A stretch of DNA of 64,000 nucleotides, taken from the NCBI RefSeq assembly GCF_040676675.1, contig NZ_JBFAPK010000022.1:80960-144959 (forward strand), read 5' to 3'. The DNA comes from JBFAPK01 sp040676675. Lineage in GTDB: Bacteria; Actinomycetota; Actinomycetes; Mycobacteriales; Micromonosporaceae. This document shows positions 1 through 7,778 of this stretch, one piece after another; the stretch's first letter is position 1, and every line of letters starts with the position of its first letter. The notes below the pieces were generated by a model. It did not search any database and had not been told where the DNA came from. It worked only from the letters and a program-made list of their open reading frames with translations. The translations under genes and the position numbers were made by a program.

Positions 1-1
1 G

Positions 2-229
2 CAGTCGCCGACGGTACGGGCCCACTCCGTGGCCGCGCTGAACTTCCAGATCACCTGGGCCATCGTCCTCGCGGCGAGCTGGGTGCTCACGGCCGTGACC
101 TGCGGCATCCTCTTCTTCATCCCGGCCATCATCTGGGTGGTACCGGTGATCTTCGGGATCATCGGCGGGGTGAAGGCGAACGACGGCCAGCTCTACCGCT
201 ACCCGATGACCTACAACTTCGCGAAATAA
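2..229 (+). CDS. DUF4870-like small membrane protein, C-terminal part
   Basis: The reading frame is open from the first base of the window, so the gene begins upstream and only about 75 residues are seen. The segment reads HSVAALNFQITW, then two hydrophobic stretches separated by a short polar turn, then a conserved-looking tail GGVKANDGQLYRYPM. The AxxALNFQ motif followed by two membrane helices and a G-x-KA-x-x-G-x-x-YRYP end is typical of DUF4870 (Tic20-like) proteins of actinobacteria. Function is unknown. A GTG at 29 lies inside the conserved motif and is unlikely to be the real start. Confidence 0.7.
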   Translation, partial: QSPTVRAHSVAALNFQITWAIVLAASWVLTAVTCGILFFIPAIIWVVPVIFGIIGGVKANDGQLYRYPMTYNFAK

Positions 230-350
230 CCGCGAGTGAGCGCGGCGGCGCTACGGTGACTTCCTGTCGCGCCACGACCAGCACCACCCACCACACCGCC
301 GCGACCGGAAAGACACCGGCGCCGCGAAGCGAACGAACGCGGCGAAACGG

Positions 351-1577
351 TCAGGTCAGATCGCGGACCACGGCGTCGGCGAGGAGCCGGCCGCGCAGCG
401 TCAGTACCGCGCGGCCGGCCGCGTACTCCGCCTCGCCCAGCAGCCCGTCCGCCAGCGCCCGGGCCGCGCCGGCCCGGCCCTGTCCGTCGAGCACCGACAG
501 CGGCAGCCCGCTGGCCAGCCGCAGCCGCAGCATCACGTCCTCCAACCGCCGGTCGGCCGCCGAGAGCAGCTCGCGGGCCTGCCCCGGGGACGCGCCGGCG
601 GCCAACCGGGCCGCGTACGCCGCCGGATGCTTGACGTTCCACCACCGCACGCCGCCGACGTGGCTGTGCGCCCCGGGCCCGAGTCCCCACCAGTCGCCGC
701 CCGACCAGTAGAGCAGGTTGTGTCGGCAGCGGGCGGCCGGCGTACGGGCCCAGTTCGACACCTCGTACCAGGAGAAACCGGCCTCCGCCAGGGCCGCCTC
801 CGCGGCGAGGTAGCGGTCCGCGGCCACGTCGTCGCTCGGGTACGGCAGCTCGCCCCGGCGCATCCGGGCCGCCAGCCGGGTACCGTCCTCGACGATCAGG
901 GCGTACGCGCTGACGTGATCCACCCCGGCGGCGACCACCTGCGCCAGCGACCCGGCGAAGTCCTCCGCGCTCTCCCCCGGCGTGCCGTAGATCAGGTCCA
1001 GGTTGACGTGGTCGAACCCGGCGTCGCGGGCCTCCCGGGCGGCGGCGGTGGCGCGCCCCGGGGCGTGCTGCCGGTCCAGGATCCCCAGCACGTGCGGCGA
1101 CGCCGACTGCATCCCGAGCGAGATCCGGGTGTAGCCGGCCGCCCGCAGCGCCTTGAGCGACTCCGGCGTGACGGACTCGGGGTTGGCCTCGGTGGTCACC
1201 TCGGCGTCGGCGGCGAGCCCCCAGGTGCGGTCGATCGCGTCCAGGATCCGGGCCAGGTCGTCGGCGGGGAGCAGGGTGGGCGTACCGCCGCCCACGAAGA
1301 CGGTGTCGACGCGGGCCGGCGGGGCGTCGGCCAGGGCCCGCCCGGCCAGCGCCAGCTCGGCGAGGACCGCGTCGGCGTACGACTCGCGGCTCGCCCCGCC
1401 GCCCAGCTCGCTCGCGGTGTACGTGTTGAAGTCGCAGTACCCGCACCGACTGGCGCAGAACGGGACGTGGACGTACACGCCGAACCCCCGGGCGCCGACC
1501 TCGGCGCGCGCGGAGTCGGGGAGAGAACCGTCGACGGGTACGGGTTCACCATCTGGGAGGGCGCCGGGCATACCCAC
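351..1577 (-). CDS. hemW: HemW-like radical SAM protein (heme chaperone family)
   Basis: The 408-residue protein has the radical SAM cluster motif CxxxCxxC (CASRCGYC, about residues 41-48), then GGGTPTLL and NLDLIYGTPGES, all characteristic of the HemW/HemN-like family. A HemW C-terminal domain follows. HemW inserts or handles heme for haem proteins; the older annotation as oxygen-independent coproporphyrinogen oxidase is usually wrong for this subgroup. Translation starts at GTG 1577 or at ATG 1571 two codons later. No clear Shine-Dalgarno is visible, and only 12 bp separate it from the divergent enoyl-CoA hydratase. In mycobacteria the homologue lies upstream of lepA in the same general order. 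Confidence 0.93.
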   Translation of the reverse strand: MGMPGALPDGEPVPVDGSLPDSARAEVGARGFGVYVHVPFCASRCGYCDFNTYTASELGGGASRESYADAVLAELALAGRALADAPPARVDTVFVGGGTPTLLPADDLARILDAIDRTWGLAADAEVTTEANPESVTPESLKALRAAGYTRISLGMQSASPHVLGILDRQHAPGRATAAAREARDAGFDHVNLDLIYGTPGESAEDFAGSLAQVVAAGVDHVSAYALIVEDGTRLAARMRRGELPYPSDDVAADRYLAAEAALAEAGFSWYEVSNWARTPAARCRHNLLYWSGGDWWGLGPGAHSHVGGVRWWNVKHPAAYAARLAAGASPGQARELLSAADRRLEDVMLRLRLASGLPLSVLDGQGRAGAARALADGLLGEAEYAAGRAVLTLRGRLLADAVVRDLT

Positions 1578-1589
1578 TAGTGTGCCGGC

Positions 1590-2375
1590 ATGACCTCAGC
1601 CGACGCGCTCGTGCGGGTGTCGACCGCCGATTCGGTGGCGACGCTCACCCTGGACAGCCCGCGCAACCGCAACGCCCTCTCCACCCCGCTGATGACGGAA
1701 CTGCTCGCCGCGCTGGCCGGGGCCGTCGCCGACGAGGCCGTCCGGGTGATCGTGCTCTCGCACACCGGCCCGGTCTTCTGCTCCGGGGCGGACCTGAAGG
1801 AGACGGCGGCGGCGTACGAGCGGGGGACGGTGCCGGCGGCGATGCTCGGCGACGTGCTCACGGCGGTCTGGGAGTGCCCGAAGCCGGTGGTGGCCCGCGT
1901 CGCCGGACCGGCGCGCGCCGGCGGCCTGGGGCTCGTCGCGGCGGCCGACCTGGCGGTCTGCGCCCAGGAGGCCACCTTCGCCTTCACCGAGGTGCGCATC
2001 GGCGTGATCCCGGCGGTCATCTCCGCCACCGTGCTGCCCCGGCTGACGCCGCGCGCCGCCGCCGAGCTGTACCTGACCGGGGAGACCTTCGACGGGCGGC
2101 GGGCCGAGCAGATCGGCCTGGTCACGGCGGCGGTCCCGGCCGAGGAGCTGGACGCGACGGTGGCCGGCTGGTGCGCCGCGCTGGTGCGGGGCGCGCCGGG
2201 CGCTCTCGCGGGAGCGAAGGAGCTGCTGCGCCGCCGGCCGGCCCCGGGCGGGTTCCGCGCCGAGCTGGCCGAGTTGGCGGAGCTGTCGACCGGGTACTTC
2301 CGCTCGCCGGAGGGGCGCGAGGGGGTGCTGGCGTTCCGGGACAAACGCTCGCCTTCCTGGGTGACCGGTCGATAA
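1590..2375 (+). CDS. Enoyl-CoA hydratase/isomerase (crotonase) family protein
   Basis: This 261-residue crotonase-fold protein would act on an acyl-CoA thioester in fatty acid, branched-chain amino acid or related catabolism. Visible motifs are FCSGADLKE (oxyanion hole, about residues 63-71) and ARAGGLGLVAAADLAV (about 109-124), followed by FAFTEVRIGVIP. The Glu of FTEVRIG matches the second catalytic Glu of classical hydratases. At the position of the first Glu (GGGCEL in rat hydratase) this protein has Gly, so a simple hydration mechanism is doubtful; methylglutaconyl-CoA-hydratase-like or isomerase-like chemistry is possible. The start is ATG 1590, with a TAGTGT hexamer only 6 bp upstream, compatible with a leaderless transcript. 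Confidence 0.88.
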   Translation: MTSADALVRVSTADSVATLTLDSPRNRNALSTPLMTELLAALAGAVADEAVRVIVLSHTGPVFCSGADLKETAAAYERGTVPAAMLGDVLTAVWECPKPVVARVAGPARAGGLGLVAAADLAVCAQEATFAFTEVRIGVIPAVISATVLPRLTPRAAAELYLTGETFDGRRAEQIGLVTAAVPAEELDATVAGWCAALVRGAPGALAGAKELLRRRPAPGGFRAELAELAELSTGYFRSPEGREGVLAFRDKRSPSWVTGR

Positions 2376-2445
2376 CGCTCAGGTGACGGCTCGGGGGACG
2401 CAACGGGACGTACGCTGGATCGCAGACTGAGACAGGGGGTGCCGG

Positions 2446-3300
2446 TTGCGGACTCGGGCTCTGGTGGTGGGTTCGGTGGTACTGGCCGTGGTCGCCGGGT
2501 TCGGGGCGTATCTGGGATCGCGCGAGTTCGGCCACCAACTGGCGATACCGAGGCCGCGCGGGTGCACCGTCGAGGCGGACGGCCGGGTGGTGCTCAACCC
2601 GGAGCAGATGGCGAACGCCGCCACCATCGCGGCCATCGGGGTACGCCGGAAGATGCCGGAGCGGGCCGTGGTGGTCGCGCTGGCGACCGCCTTCCAGGAG
2701 TCCAAGCTGGAGAACCTGGCCGGTGGCGACCGGGACTCGATCGGGCTGTTCCAGCAGCGCCCGAGCCAGGGGTGGGGCACCCCGGAGCAACTGCGGGATC
2801 CGCGGTACGCGACGGAGCGCTTCTACGCGTCGCTGAAGCGGGTACGCGGCTGGGAGCAGATGCGCGTCACCGACGCCGCGCAGCGGGTGCAGCGCTCGGC
2901 CCATCCGGAGGCGTACGAGAAGTGGGCCGACGAGTCGGCGGTGCTGACCCGGGCGCTGCTGGGCCAGGCGACCGGGGCGGTGGCCTGCACGGTCGCGCGC
3001 AAGCCCGCGATGCGGGGCAGCGTGGCCACGGCGGCGCTGACCGAGGGGCTGACCGCCGACTGGGGGAAGCCGCCGCTGGCGGAGGTGGCCGAGTTGACCG
3101 GGCTGGCGGTACGGGCCGCCGACGACCAGTCGGGGTGGCGGTACGCGCACTGGCTGGTCTCGCACGCCGACGAGCACGGGGTGAAGCGGGTACGGTTCGG
3201 CGCGCTCGAATGGCGGGCCGACGACGGCCAGTGGTCGCGGGTGAAGGATGCGACCTCGGCGGACCGGCTGGTGGTCGCCGAGGTCTTCGCCGACGTCTGA
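2446..3300 (+). CDS. Exported or membrane-anchored protein with lysozyme-like segment
   Basis: The 284-residue protein starts at TTG 2446 behind a purine-rich site (gacaggggg). An N-terminal hydrophobic segment (residues 4-23) looks like a signal anchor. The middle contains ATAFQESKLENL (Glu near residue 85), then DSIGLFQQRPSQGWG. The E-S-x-L-x-N ... S-x-GLFQ arrangement recalls goose-type lysozyme/lytic transglycosylase folds, with the Glu as candidate general acid. The C-terminal half (about 190-284) reads PPLAEVAELTGLAVRA...GWRYAHWLVSHADEHGVKRV, a segment common in actinobacterial proteins of unknown function that may bind cell wall. No named function is claimed. It stands alone, downstream of the hydratase by 70 bp. 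Confidence 0.75.
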   Translation: MRTRALVVGSVVLAVVAGFGAYLGSREFGHQLAIPRPRGCTVEADGRVVLNPEQMANAATIAAIGVRRKMPERAVVVALATAFQESKLENLAGGDRDSIGLFQQRPSQGWGTPEQLRDPRYATERFYASLKRVRGWEQMRVTDAAQRVQRSAHPEAYEKWADESAVLTRALLGQATGAVACTVARKPAMRGSVATAALTEGLTADWGKPPLAEVAELTGLAVRAADDQSGWRYAHWLVSHADEHGVKRVRFGALEWRADDGQWSRVKDATSADRLVVAEVFADV

Positions 3301-3676
3301 CGAGGCGTCGCGCTCTCCCGGGCGCAGGCATCCGCGCGGCTGACGACCACGTCGCCGGCGGCGTCTCGGGCCGGCGGCACGCGGGTCGGATTACGGGCAC
3401 CACCCGACGTCGCCGGGCCACGAATTGGTTGGCAGCGGCCCGATTTCCCTGCTTCCTTTTACCCGCAGTGATCGCACAATCGGACAATAGCCAAGTTATT
3501 GGTCAGCCCTGATCCCCGAAATCACTCACCGCGTCCGGGCCGCTTCGCTAGGTCCCACGATCCGCCAAACCGCCGCGCGACAGTCGAGAGCGCGACGCGA
3601 CGTCGCAGGAGCGCGAGTTACCATCGGCAGCCTGTTTGCCAAAACAAGGCTTCCTCATGGGGAGGGGATGGACGCG
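3301..3676 (+). promoter_or_regulatory. 376-bp intergenic region upstream of the PhyH gene
   Basis: No gene is seen here. The middle (about 3420-3510) is clearly less GC-rich than the rest of the window (gatttccctgcttcctttt, then acaatagccaagttattggt), and an imperfect palindrome CCAAgttaTTGG lies at 3491-3502. This is where I would expect the promoter and any operator of the following dioxygenase gene, but no convincing -35/-10 pair can be named. The last bases before the gene carry GGAGGGG at 3661-3667. Confidence 0.35.
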
Positions 3677-4579
3677 GTGTTCGATTACGGTGGCCGGACC
3701 GGTTACGAACCGATCAGTGACGTCGAGCGCAAGGAATTCCACGAGCAGGGCTTCCTGCTGCTCCGCAACGTCCTGACGGAGGACCACCGCGCGGCGCTGG
3801 AGGAAGCGGTCGACCGCGTGTACGCGGAGGAGAAGGCCGCCGGCCGGACCACCAAGGACGGCACGCTGCACCTGCTCGGCTTCCTGGAGCGCGACGAGCT
3901 CTTCGGTGAGCTGCTGACCCATCCGATCGCCTTCCCCTACATGTGGGGGCTGGCCGGCTGGAACATCTACACCCACCACAACCACCTCGACGTGACGCCG
4001 CCGGCGCTGGAGCCGGAGAAGCCGTACTGGGGTTGGCACCAGGACGGGTACCGGCAGAACTCGGATCCCGAGACGATGGACCCGAACGTGCCGCGGCCGA
4101 TGTTCTCGCTCAAGGTCGCGTACGTCCTCTCCGACCTCTCCGAGAAGGGCCGGGGCGCCACCAAGGTGATCCCGGGCAGCCACCTGTGGAACTCGCTGCC
4201 GCGCCCGGCCGACCTGACCGTGCACAACCCGGACCCCGAGGGGACCGTCGAGATCACGGCGAACCCGGGTGACGCGTTCATCTTCGACCGCCGCCAGTGG
4301 CACTCGCGCTCGACGAACCTGTCGAACATCACCCGCAAGATGCTCTTCATCGGCTACACGTACCGCTGGATCCGGCCGCTGGACGAGCTGCACCCCGACA
4401 AGGACGGCGAGTGGTACCGCAACCGCACGCCGGTCCAGCGCCAGCTGCTCGGCGAGGGTACGCACACCGCCAACTACTGGGGCATCAACTGGGACGGCTA
4501 CATCGACGACGAGATCCCGCTGCGCAAGGAGCTGAAGGAGCGCGGCCTGCTCGACCGCAACATCCCCTGGCTCCGCTGA
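3677..4579 (+). CDS. Phytanoyl-CoA dioxygenase (PhyH) family protein
   Basis: This is a non-haem Fe(II)/2-oxoglutarate-dependent oxygenase of the PhyH family, about 300 residues. The facial triad is visible: WHQDGYRQ gives His and Asp, and QWHSRSTN gives the distal His. An Arg eleven residues later (ITRKM) is placed to hold 2-oxoglutarate. The substrate is not predictable; relatives hydroxylate phytanoyl-CoA, ectoine, or secondary-metabolite scaffolds. ATG 3668 is also in frame, but the Shine-Dalgarno GGAGGGG (3661-3667) abuts it. GTG 3677 has 9-11 bases of spacing and is preferred. No biosynthetic neighbours are present. A strong terminator follows, so the gene is probably monocistronic. Confidence 0.88.
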   Translation: MFDYGGRTGYEPISDVERKEFHEQGFLLLRNVLTEDHRAALEEAVDRVYAEEKAAGRTTKDGTLHLLGFLERDELFGELLTHPIAFPYMWGLAGWNIYTHHNHLDVTPPALEPEKPYWGWHQDGYRQNSDPETMDPNVPRPMFSLKVAYVLSDLSEKGRGATKVIPGSHLWNSLPRPADLTVHNPDPEGTVEITANPGDAFIFDRRQWHSRSTNLSNITRKMLFIGYTYRWIRPLDELHPDKDGEWYRNRTPVQRQLLGEGTHTANYWGINWDGYIDDEIPLRKELKERGLLDRNIPWLR

Positions 4580-4597
4580 GCGGCGTCCGGCACACCT

Positions 4598-4646
4598 GAC
4601 CGGGGGTACCGCCCGCGACCACACGTCGCGGGCGGTACCCCCGGTC
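4598..4646 (+). terminator. Perfect 22-bp stem-loop after the PhyH gene
   Basis: Bases 4598-4619 are the exact reverse complement of 4625-4646, with the loop ccaca/cacac between. The stem begins gaccgggggtaccgcccgcg. There is no T run after it (tcgtcgt), as is common for actinobacterial terminators. It lies 18 bp after the PhyH stop codon. Confidence 0.75.
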
Positions 4647-4774
4647 TCGTCGTATCGCGGGGCGGTCCCGCGGGCGCGCCGCGCCGGCCCCGCCCCTCCC
4701 GGTTCCCGCTCGACCTCAACCGTGGTCGAGCCCTCAACCTTGACCCCGTCGTCGACGAGAAGACGGGGTGCGTG

Positions 4775-5400
4775 ATGAGAGCAGCGGCGTTCGACCGGCC
4801 GGGCGGCCCGGAGGTGCTACGGCTCATGGAGATCGAGACACGACGGGCCGGCGCCGGGCAGGTCCGGGTCAGAGCCGCCGGGGTGCAGCCGTACGACTGC
4901 GCGGCGCGGGGGACACCCTGCTCGTCCACGGCGCGGCCGGCGCGGTGGGCACCGTCGCGGTCCAGCTGGCGGTCGGGTGGGGCGCCACCGTGATCGGTAC
5001 GGCCCGCGAGGCCAACCACGAGTACCTGCGCTCGCTCGGCGCGATTCCGGTCGCGTACGGGGAGGGGCTGGCGGACCGGGTCCGGGCGGCCGCCCCCGAC
5101 GGCGTCGACGCCGCCCTCGACGGGGCCGGCGGGGACGCCCTGGAGGTCTCGCTGGCCCTGGTGGCCGACCGGGACCGGATCCTCACCCTGGCCGAGCACG
5201 GCCGGGCGGCGGAGCTCGGCATCCGGGTCACCCCCAACCTGCGGTCGGCGGCCCGGCTCGCGGAGCTGGCCGACCTCTACGCCCGGGGGAACCTGCGCAT
5301 CCACGTCCGCGACACGTTCCCGCTGAAGCGGGCGGCGGACGCGCACCACGAGGTGGAGACCGGGCACGGCCGTGGCAAGGTCGTGCTCACCGTCGGCTGA
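4775..5400 (+). pseudogene. NADP-dependent quinone-oxidoreductase pseudogene (internal deletion)
   Basis: Frame +2 from ATG 4775 reads MRAAAFDRPGGPEVLRL...GVQPYDCAARG, the start of a zinc-free MDR/quinone oxidoreductase. From about 4908 the homology moves to frame +1: GDTLLVHGAAGAVGTVAVQLA, the Rossmann dinucleotide-binding motif, running to ...GRGKVVLTVG and the stop at 5400. The GroES-like catalytic core that normally joins these parts (roughly 80-90 residues) is absent. The simplest reading is one internal deletion of about 250-280 bp at 4905-4913 that also shifted the frame. Neither frame alone would make a working enzyme. A sequencing error cannot explain the missing core. Confidence 0.75.
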
Positions 5401-5505
5401 TCCCCGCCGGGACGTCGCGGACCGGACGGCGAGCCCTCGCCGTCCGGCGCCCCGCCCGGGAAACGGCCGCCCGCCGGCCGGGCGCCGGCGCCGTACGCTG
5501 GGCGG

Positions 5506-7119
5506 ATGGTCGGAGCATTCCCCCGAGGCCGTACGGCCTGGTGGGATCTCGCGCTCTGGGCGGTGCTGGTCGCGGTGGTCGCGGCCGAGTCGTGGCCGCA
5601 CTTTGGCCAGCTGGCGGCCGGGGTCGGCTGGTCGGGCCTGGTGGTGCTGGTCGGCCGCTGGCGACCGGGGTCCGCGTTGCTGCTCGGCACCGCGGCGAAC
5701 CTCGTGCAGCTGGCGGAGCTGTCCGGATCCCGGGCCTGGCCGGTGCTGGTCTCCGCGGCGGCCGGTCTCCTGGCCGGCCGACGGATGGGCGACACCCTGG
5801 CGGCCGCCGCGATCTTCTCGGGCGTGGGCGGGGCGGGGCTGCTGGTCGCGGCGGCACGGGGCGACGTCTGGCGGTGGCTCGACGTCGCGGTGCCGCTGCT
5901 CTTCTTCGGCGTGCTGCCGTGGCTGGCCGGCCGGTACGCCCGGCTGCGCGCGCTGCTGGCCGCCGCCGGTTGGGAGCGCGCCGAGCGGCTCGAACGGGAG
6001 CGGCGGCTGGTCGCCCGCGAGGCACGGCTGCGGGAGCGTACGCGGATCGCCCGGGACATGCACGACTCGCTCGGCCACGAGCTGAGCCTGATCGCGATGC
6101 GGGCGGGTGCCCTGGAGCTGGACCGTGACCTCGGGGAGCGGTACCGGACCGCGATCGGGGAGCTGCGCGCGACCTCGGTCGAGGCGACCGAGCGGCTGCG
6201 GGAGATCCTCGGAGTGCTGCGCGACGAGGCCGAGGCCGAGGCGGTGCCGGTGGCGCCGGCCGGGGAGCGCGTCGAGGAGCTCGTCGCCCGGTGGCGGCCG
6301 GCCGGGACCGACGTCGAGCTGGTCGCCACCGGTACGCCCGGGGCGGTGCCGCCGCTGGTCGACCGGACGGCGTACCGGGTGGTGCAGGAGGCGCTGACCA
6401 ACGCGGCACGGCACGCACCGGGTGCGCCGGTCGCGGTCCGGCTCCATCACGGCGCGACGACGCTGACCGTCACGGTGACGAACGGCTCCCCGGCGACCGG
6501 TGCTCCGCCTCCGCCCGAGGCTACGTCCCCGACGGTCTCCGGCGGCGGGCACGGGCTGCTCGGCCTGCGGGAGCGGGTGCGGCTGGTCGGCGGGTCGCTG
6601 CGCGCCGGCGGTCGGTCCGGTGGGTACGAGGTCGTCGCGGAGCTGCCCTACGCCGCCGCCTCGGCTGGCGTCGAGGACGGCGGCAGGGACGGCGGCGAGG
6701 ACGGTGTCGGGGCCACGCCGGAGGCGGGGTCGCCGTCGGCGCGGCACCTGTCGCGGGTGCGGCGGGCCGCCCGTCGGGGCATGGTCGGCGCGGTCGCCGT
6801 ACCGGTGGTGATCGGGACGGCCGTCTTCCTGGTCCTGCTGGTGCTGCGCTGGTACGAGGTGACCCACTCCGTCCTCGACCCCGCGGCCTACGACGCGTTC
6901 GCCGTCGGAGCGCAGCGCGGCGTCCTCGCCGGCGAGCTGCCGCCCCGGCAGGTGGACGGGCGGCCGCGGGTGCCGGAGCCGCCCGTGCCGGCGGGCGCCC
7001 GGTGCGAGTACTACCGGACGACGCGCGACCTGTTCGCCGGCCCGATCGACGTGTTCCGGTTGTGCTTCGCGGAGGGGCGGCTCGTGGACAAGACGGTGGT
7101 ACCCGGGACGGCCCGATGA
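5506..7119 (+). CDS. NarL-family sensor histidine kinase with extra C-terminal membrane segment
   Basis: The 537-residue kinase has 4-6 hydrophobic helices in residues 10-150, then a HisKA_3 dimerisation domain with RTRIARDMHDSLGHELS (phospho-acceptor His near 186). An HATPase_c domain follows (VVQEALTNAARHA near 290, HGLLGLRERV near 345). Unusually, about 180 further residues come after the ATPase: an acidic/glycine linker, an Arg-rich stretch, a membrane helix (about 426-448) and a probably extracytoplasmic tail with PAGARCEYYRTTRDLF and two Cys. The ATG of the response regulator overlaps its stop codon (ATGA), so the two are co-translated. The signal is unknown. Confidence 0.9.
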   Translation: MVGAFPRGRTAWWDLALWAVLVAVVAAESWPHFGQLAAGVGWSGLVVLVGRWRPGSALLLGTAANLVQLAELSGSRAWPVLVSAAAGLLAGRRMGDTLAAAAIFSGVGGAGLLVAAARGDVWRWLDVAVPLLFFGVLPWLAGRYARLRALLAAAGWERAERLERERRLVAREARLRERTRIARDMHDSLGHELSLIAMRAGALELDRDLGERYRTAIGELRATSVEATERLREILGVLRDEAEAEAVPVAPAGERVEELVARWRPAGTDVELVATGTPGAVPPLVDRTAYRVVQEALTNAARHAPGAPVAVRLHHGATTLTVTVTNGSPATGAPPPPEATSPTVSGGGHGLLGLRERVRLVGGSLRAGGRSGGYEVVAELPYAAASAGVEDGGRDGGEDGVGATPEAGSPSARHLSRVRRAARRGMVGAVAVPVVIGTAVFLVLLVLRWYEVTHSVLDPAAYDAFAVGAQRGVLAGELPPRQVDGRPRVPEPPVPAGARCEYYRTTRDLFAGPIDVFRLCFAEGRLVDKTVVPGTAR

Positions 7120-7778
7120 TCCGGGTATTGATAGCGGACGACGAGCCGATGATCCGGGCCGGCGCGCGGGCCATCCTCGGCTCCGATCCGGAGATCGAGG
7201 TGGTCGCGGAGGCCGGCGACGGCCGGGAGGCGGTCGCCCTGGCCCGCGAACACCGGCCCGACGTCGCGCTGCTGGACATCCGGATGCCGGGGGTGGACGG
7301 GCTCACCGCCGCCGAGGAGCTGCGCCGGTCGGTGCCGGAGACGGCGGTGGCGATGCTCACCACGTTCGGCGAGGACGAGTACGTAGCCCGGGCACTGGCC
7401 GCCGGTACCAGCGGGTTCCTGCTCAAGGCGGCCGATCCGCGCGACCTGGTGGCGGGTGTCCGGGCCGTCGCGGGGGGTGCCGCCTATCTCTCACCGAGGG
7501 TGGCCCGGCGCATCATCGGCGAGGTGAGCGCCGGGCGGCTGACCCGGGGCGCGGTGGCCCGGGAGCGGATCGCCGACCTGACCCCGCGCGAACGCGAGGT
7601 GCTCGCGCTCGTCGGCGCCGGTCTATCGAATGCGGAGATCTCCCGGCGTCTCTTCCTCGTCGAGGGGACGGTGAAGAGTTACGTGAGCGCCATCCTCGCC
7701 CGGCTCCAGGTCAGGAACCGGGTGCAGGCGGCGATCGTCGCCTACGAGGCCGGGCTGGTCGACGACGCCGGCGGCTGA
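7116..7778 (+). CDS. LuxR/NarL-family response regulator
   Basis: The 220-residue regulator has a receiver domain with the acidic pair in IADDEP, the phospho-acceptor Asp54 in LLDIRMPG, Thr in MLTTF and Lys104 in FLLKA. A LuxR-type helix-turn-helix sits near residues 155-215 (LTPREREVLALVGAGLSNAEIS, then VEGTVKSYVSAIL). It is the partner of the kinase just upstream, coupled by a 4-base ATGA overlap. The last 156 bp overlap the 3' end of the convergent DedA gene on the other strand. Confidence 0.95.
   Translation: MIRVLIADDEPMIRAGARAILGSDPEIEVVAEAGDGREAVALAREHRPDVALLDIRMPGVDGLTAAEELRRSVPETAVAMLTTFGEDEYVARALAAGTSGFLLKAADPRDLVAGVRAVAGGAAYLSPRVARRIIGEVSAGRLTRGAVARERIADLTPREREVLALVGAGLSNAEISRRLFLVEGTVKSYVSAILARLQVRNRVQAAIVAYEAGLVDDAGG

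Noticed and set aside
211..1446. Long Arg/Gly-rich open frames on both strands, here and throughout the window
   Set aside because: They are shadows of real genes in GC-rich DNA: no conserved motifs, extreme Arg/Ala/Pro content, and they overlap hemW, lepA, valS and other clear genes.
351..1577. Oxygen-independent coproporphyrinogen III oxidase (hemN)
   Set aside because: The length and CxxxCxxC context without the HemN-specific N-terminal residues fit HemW, so the older name was not used.
3668..5400. A biosynthetic gene cluster around the PhyH oxygenase and oxidoreductase
   Set aside because: There are no synthases, carrier proteins or tailoring genes nearby; the oxidoreductase is broken and a strong terminator separates the two.
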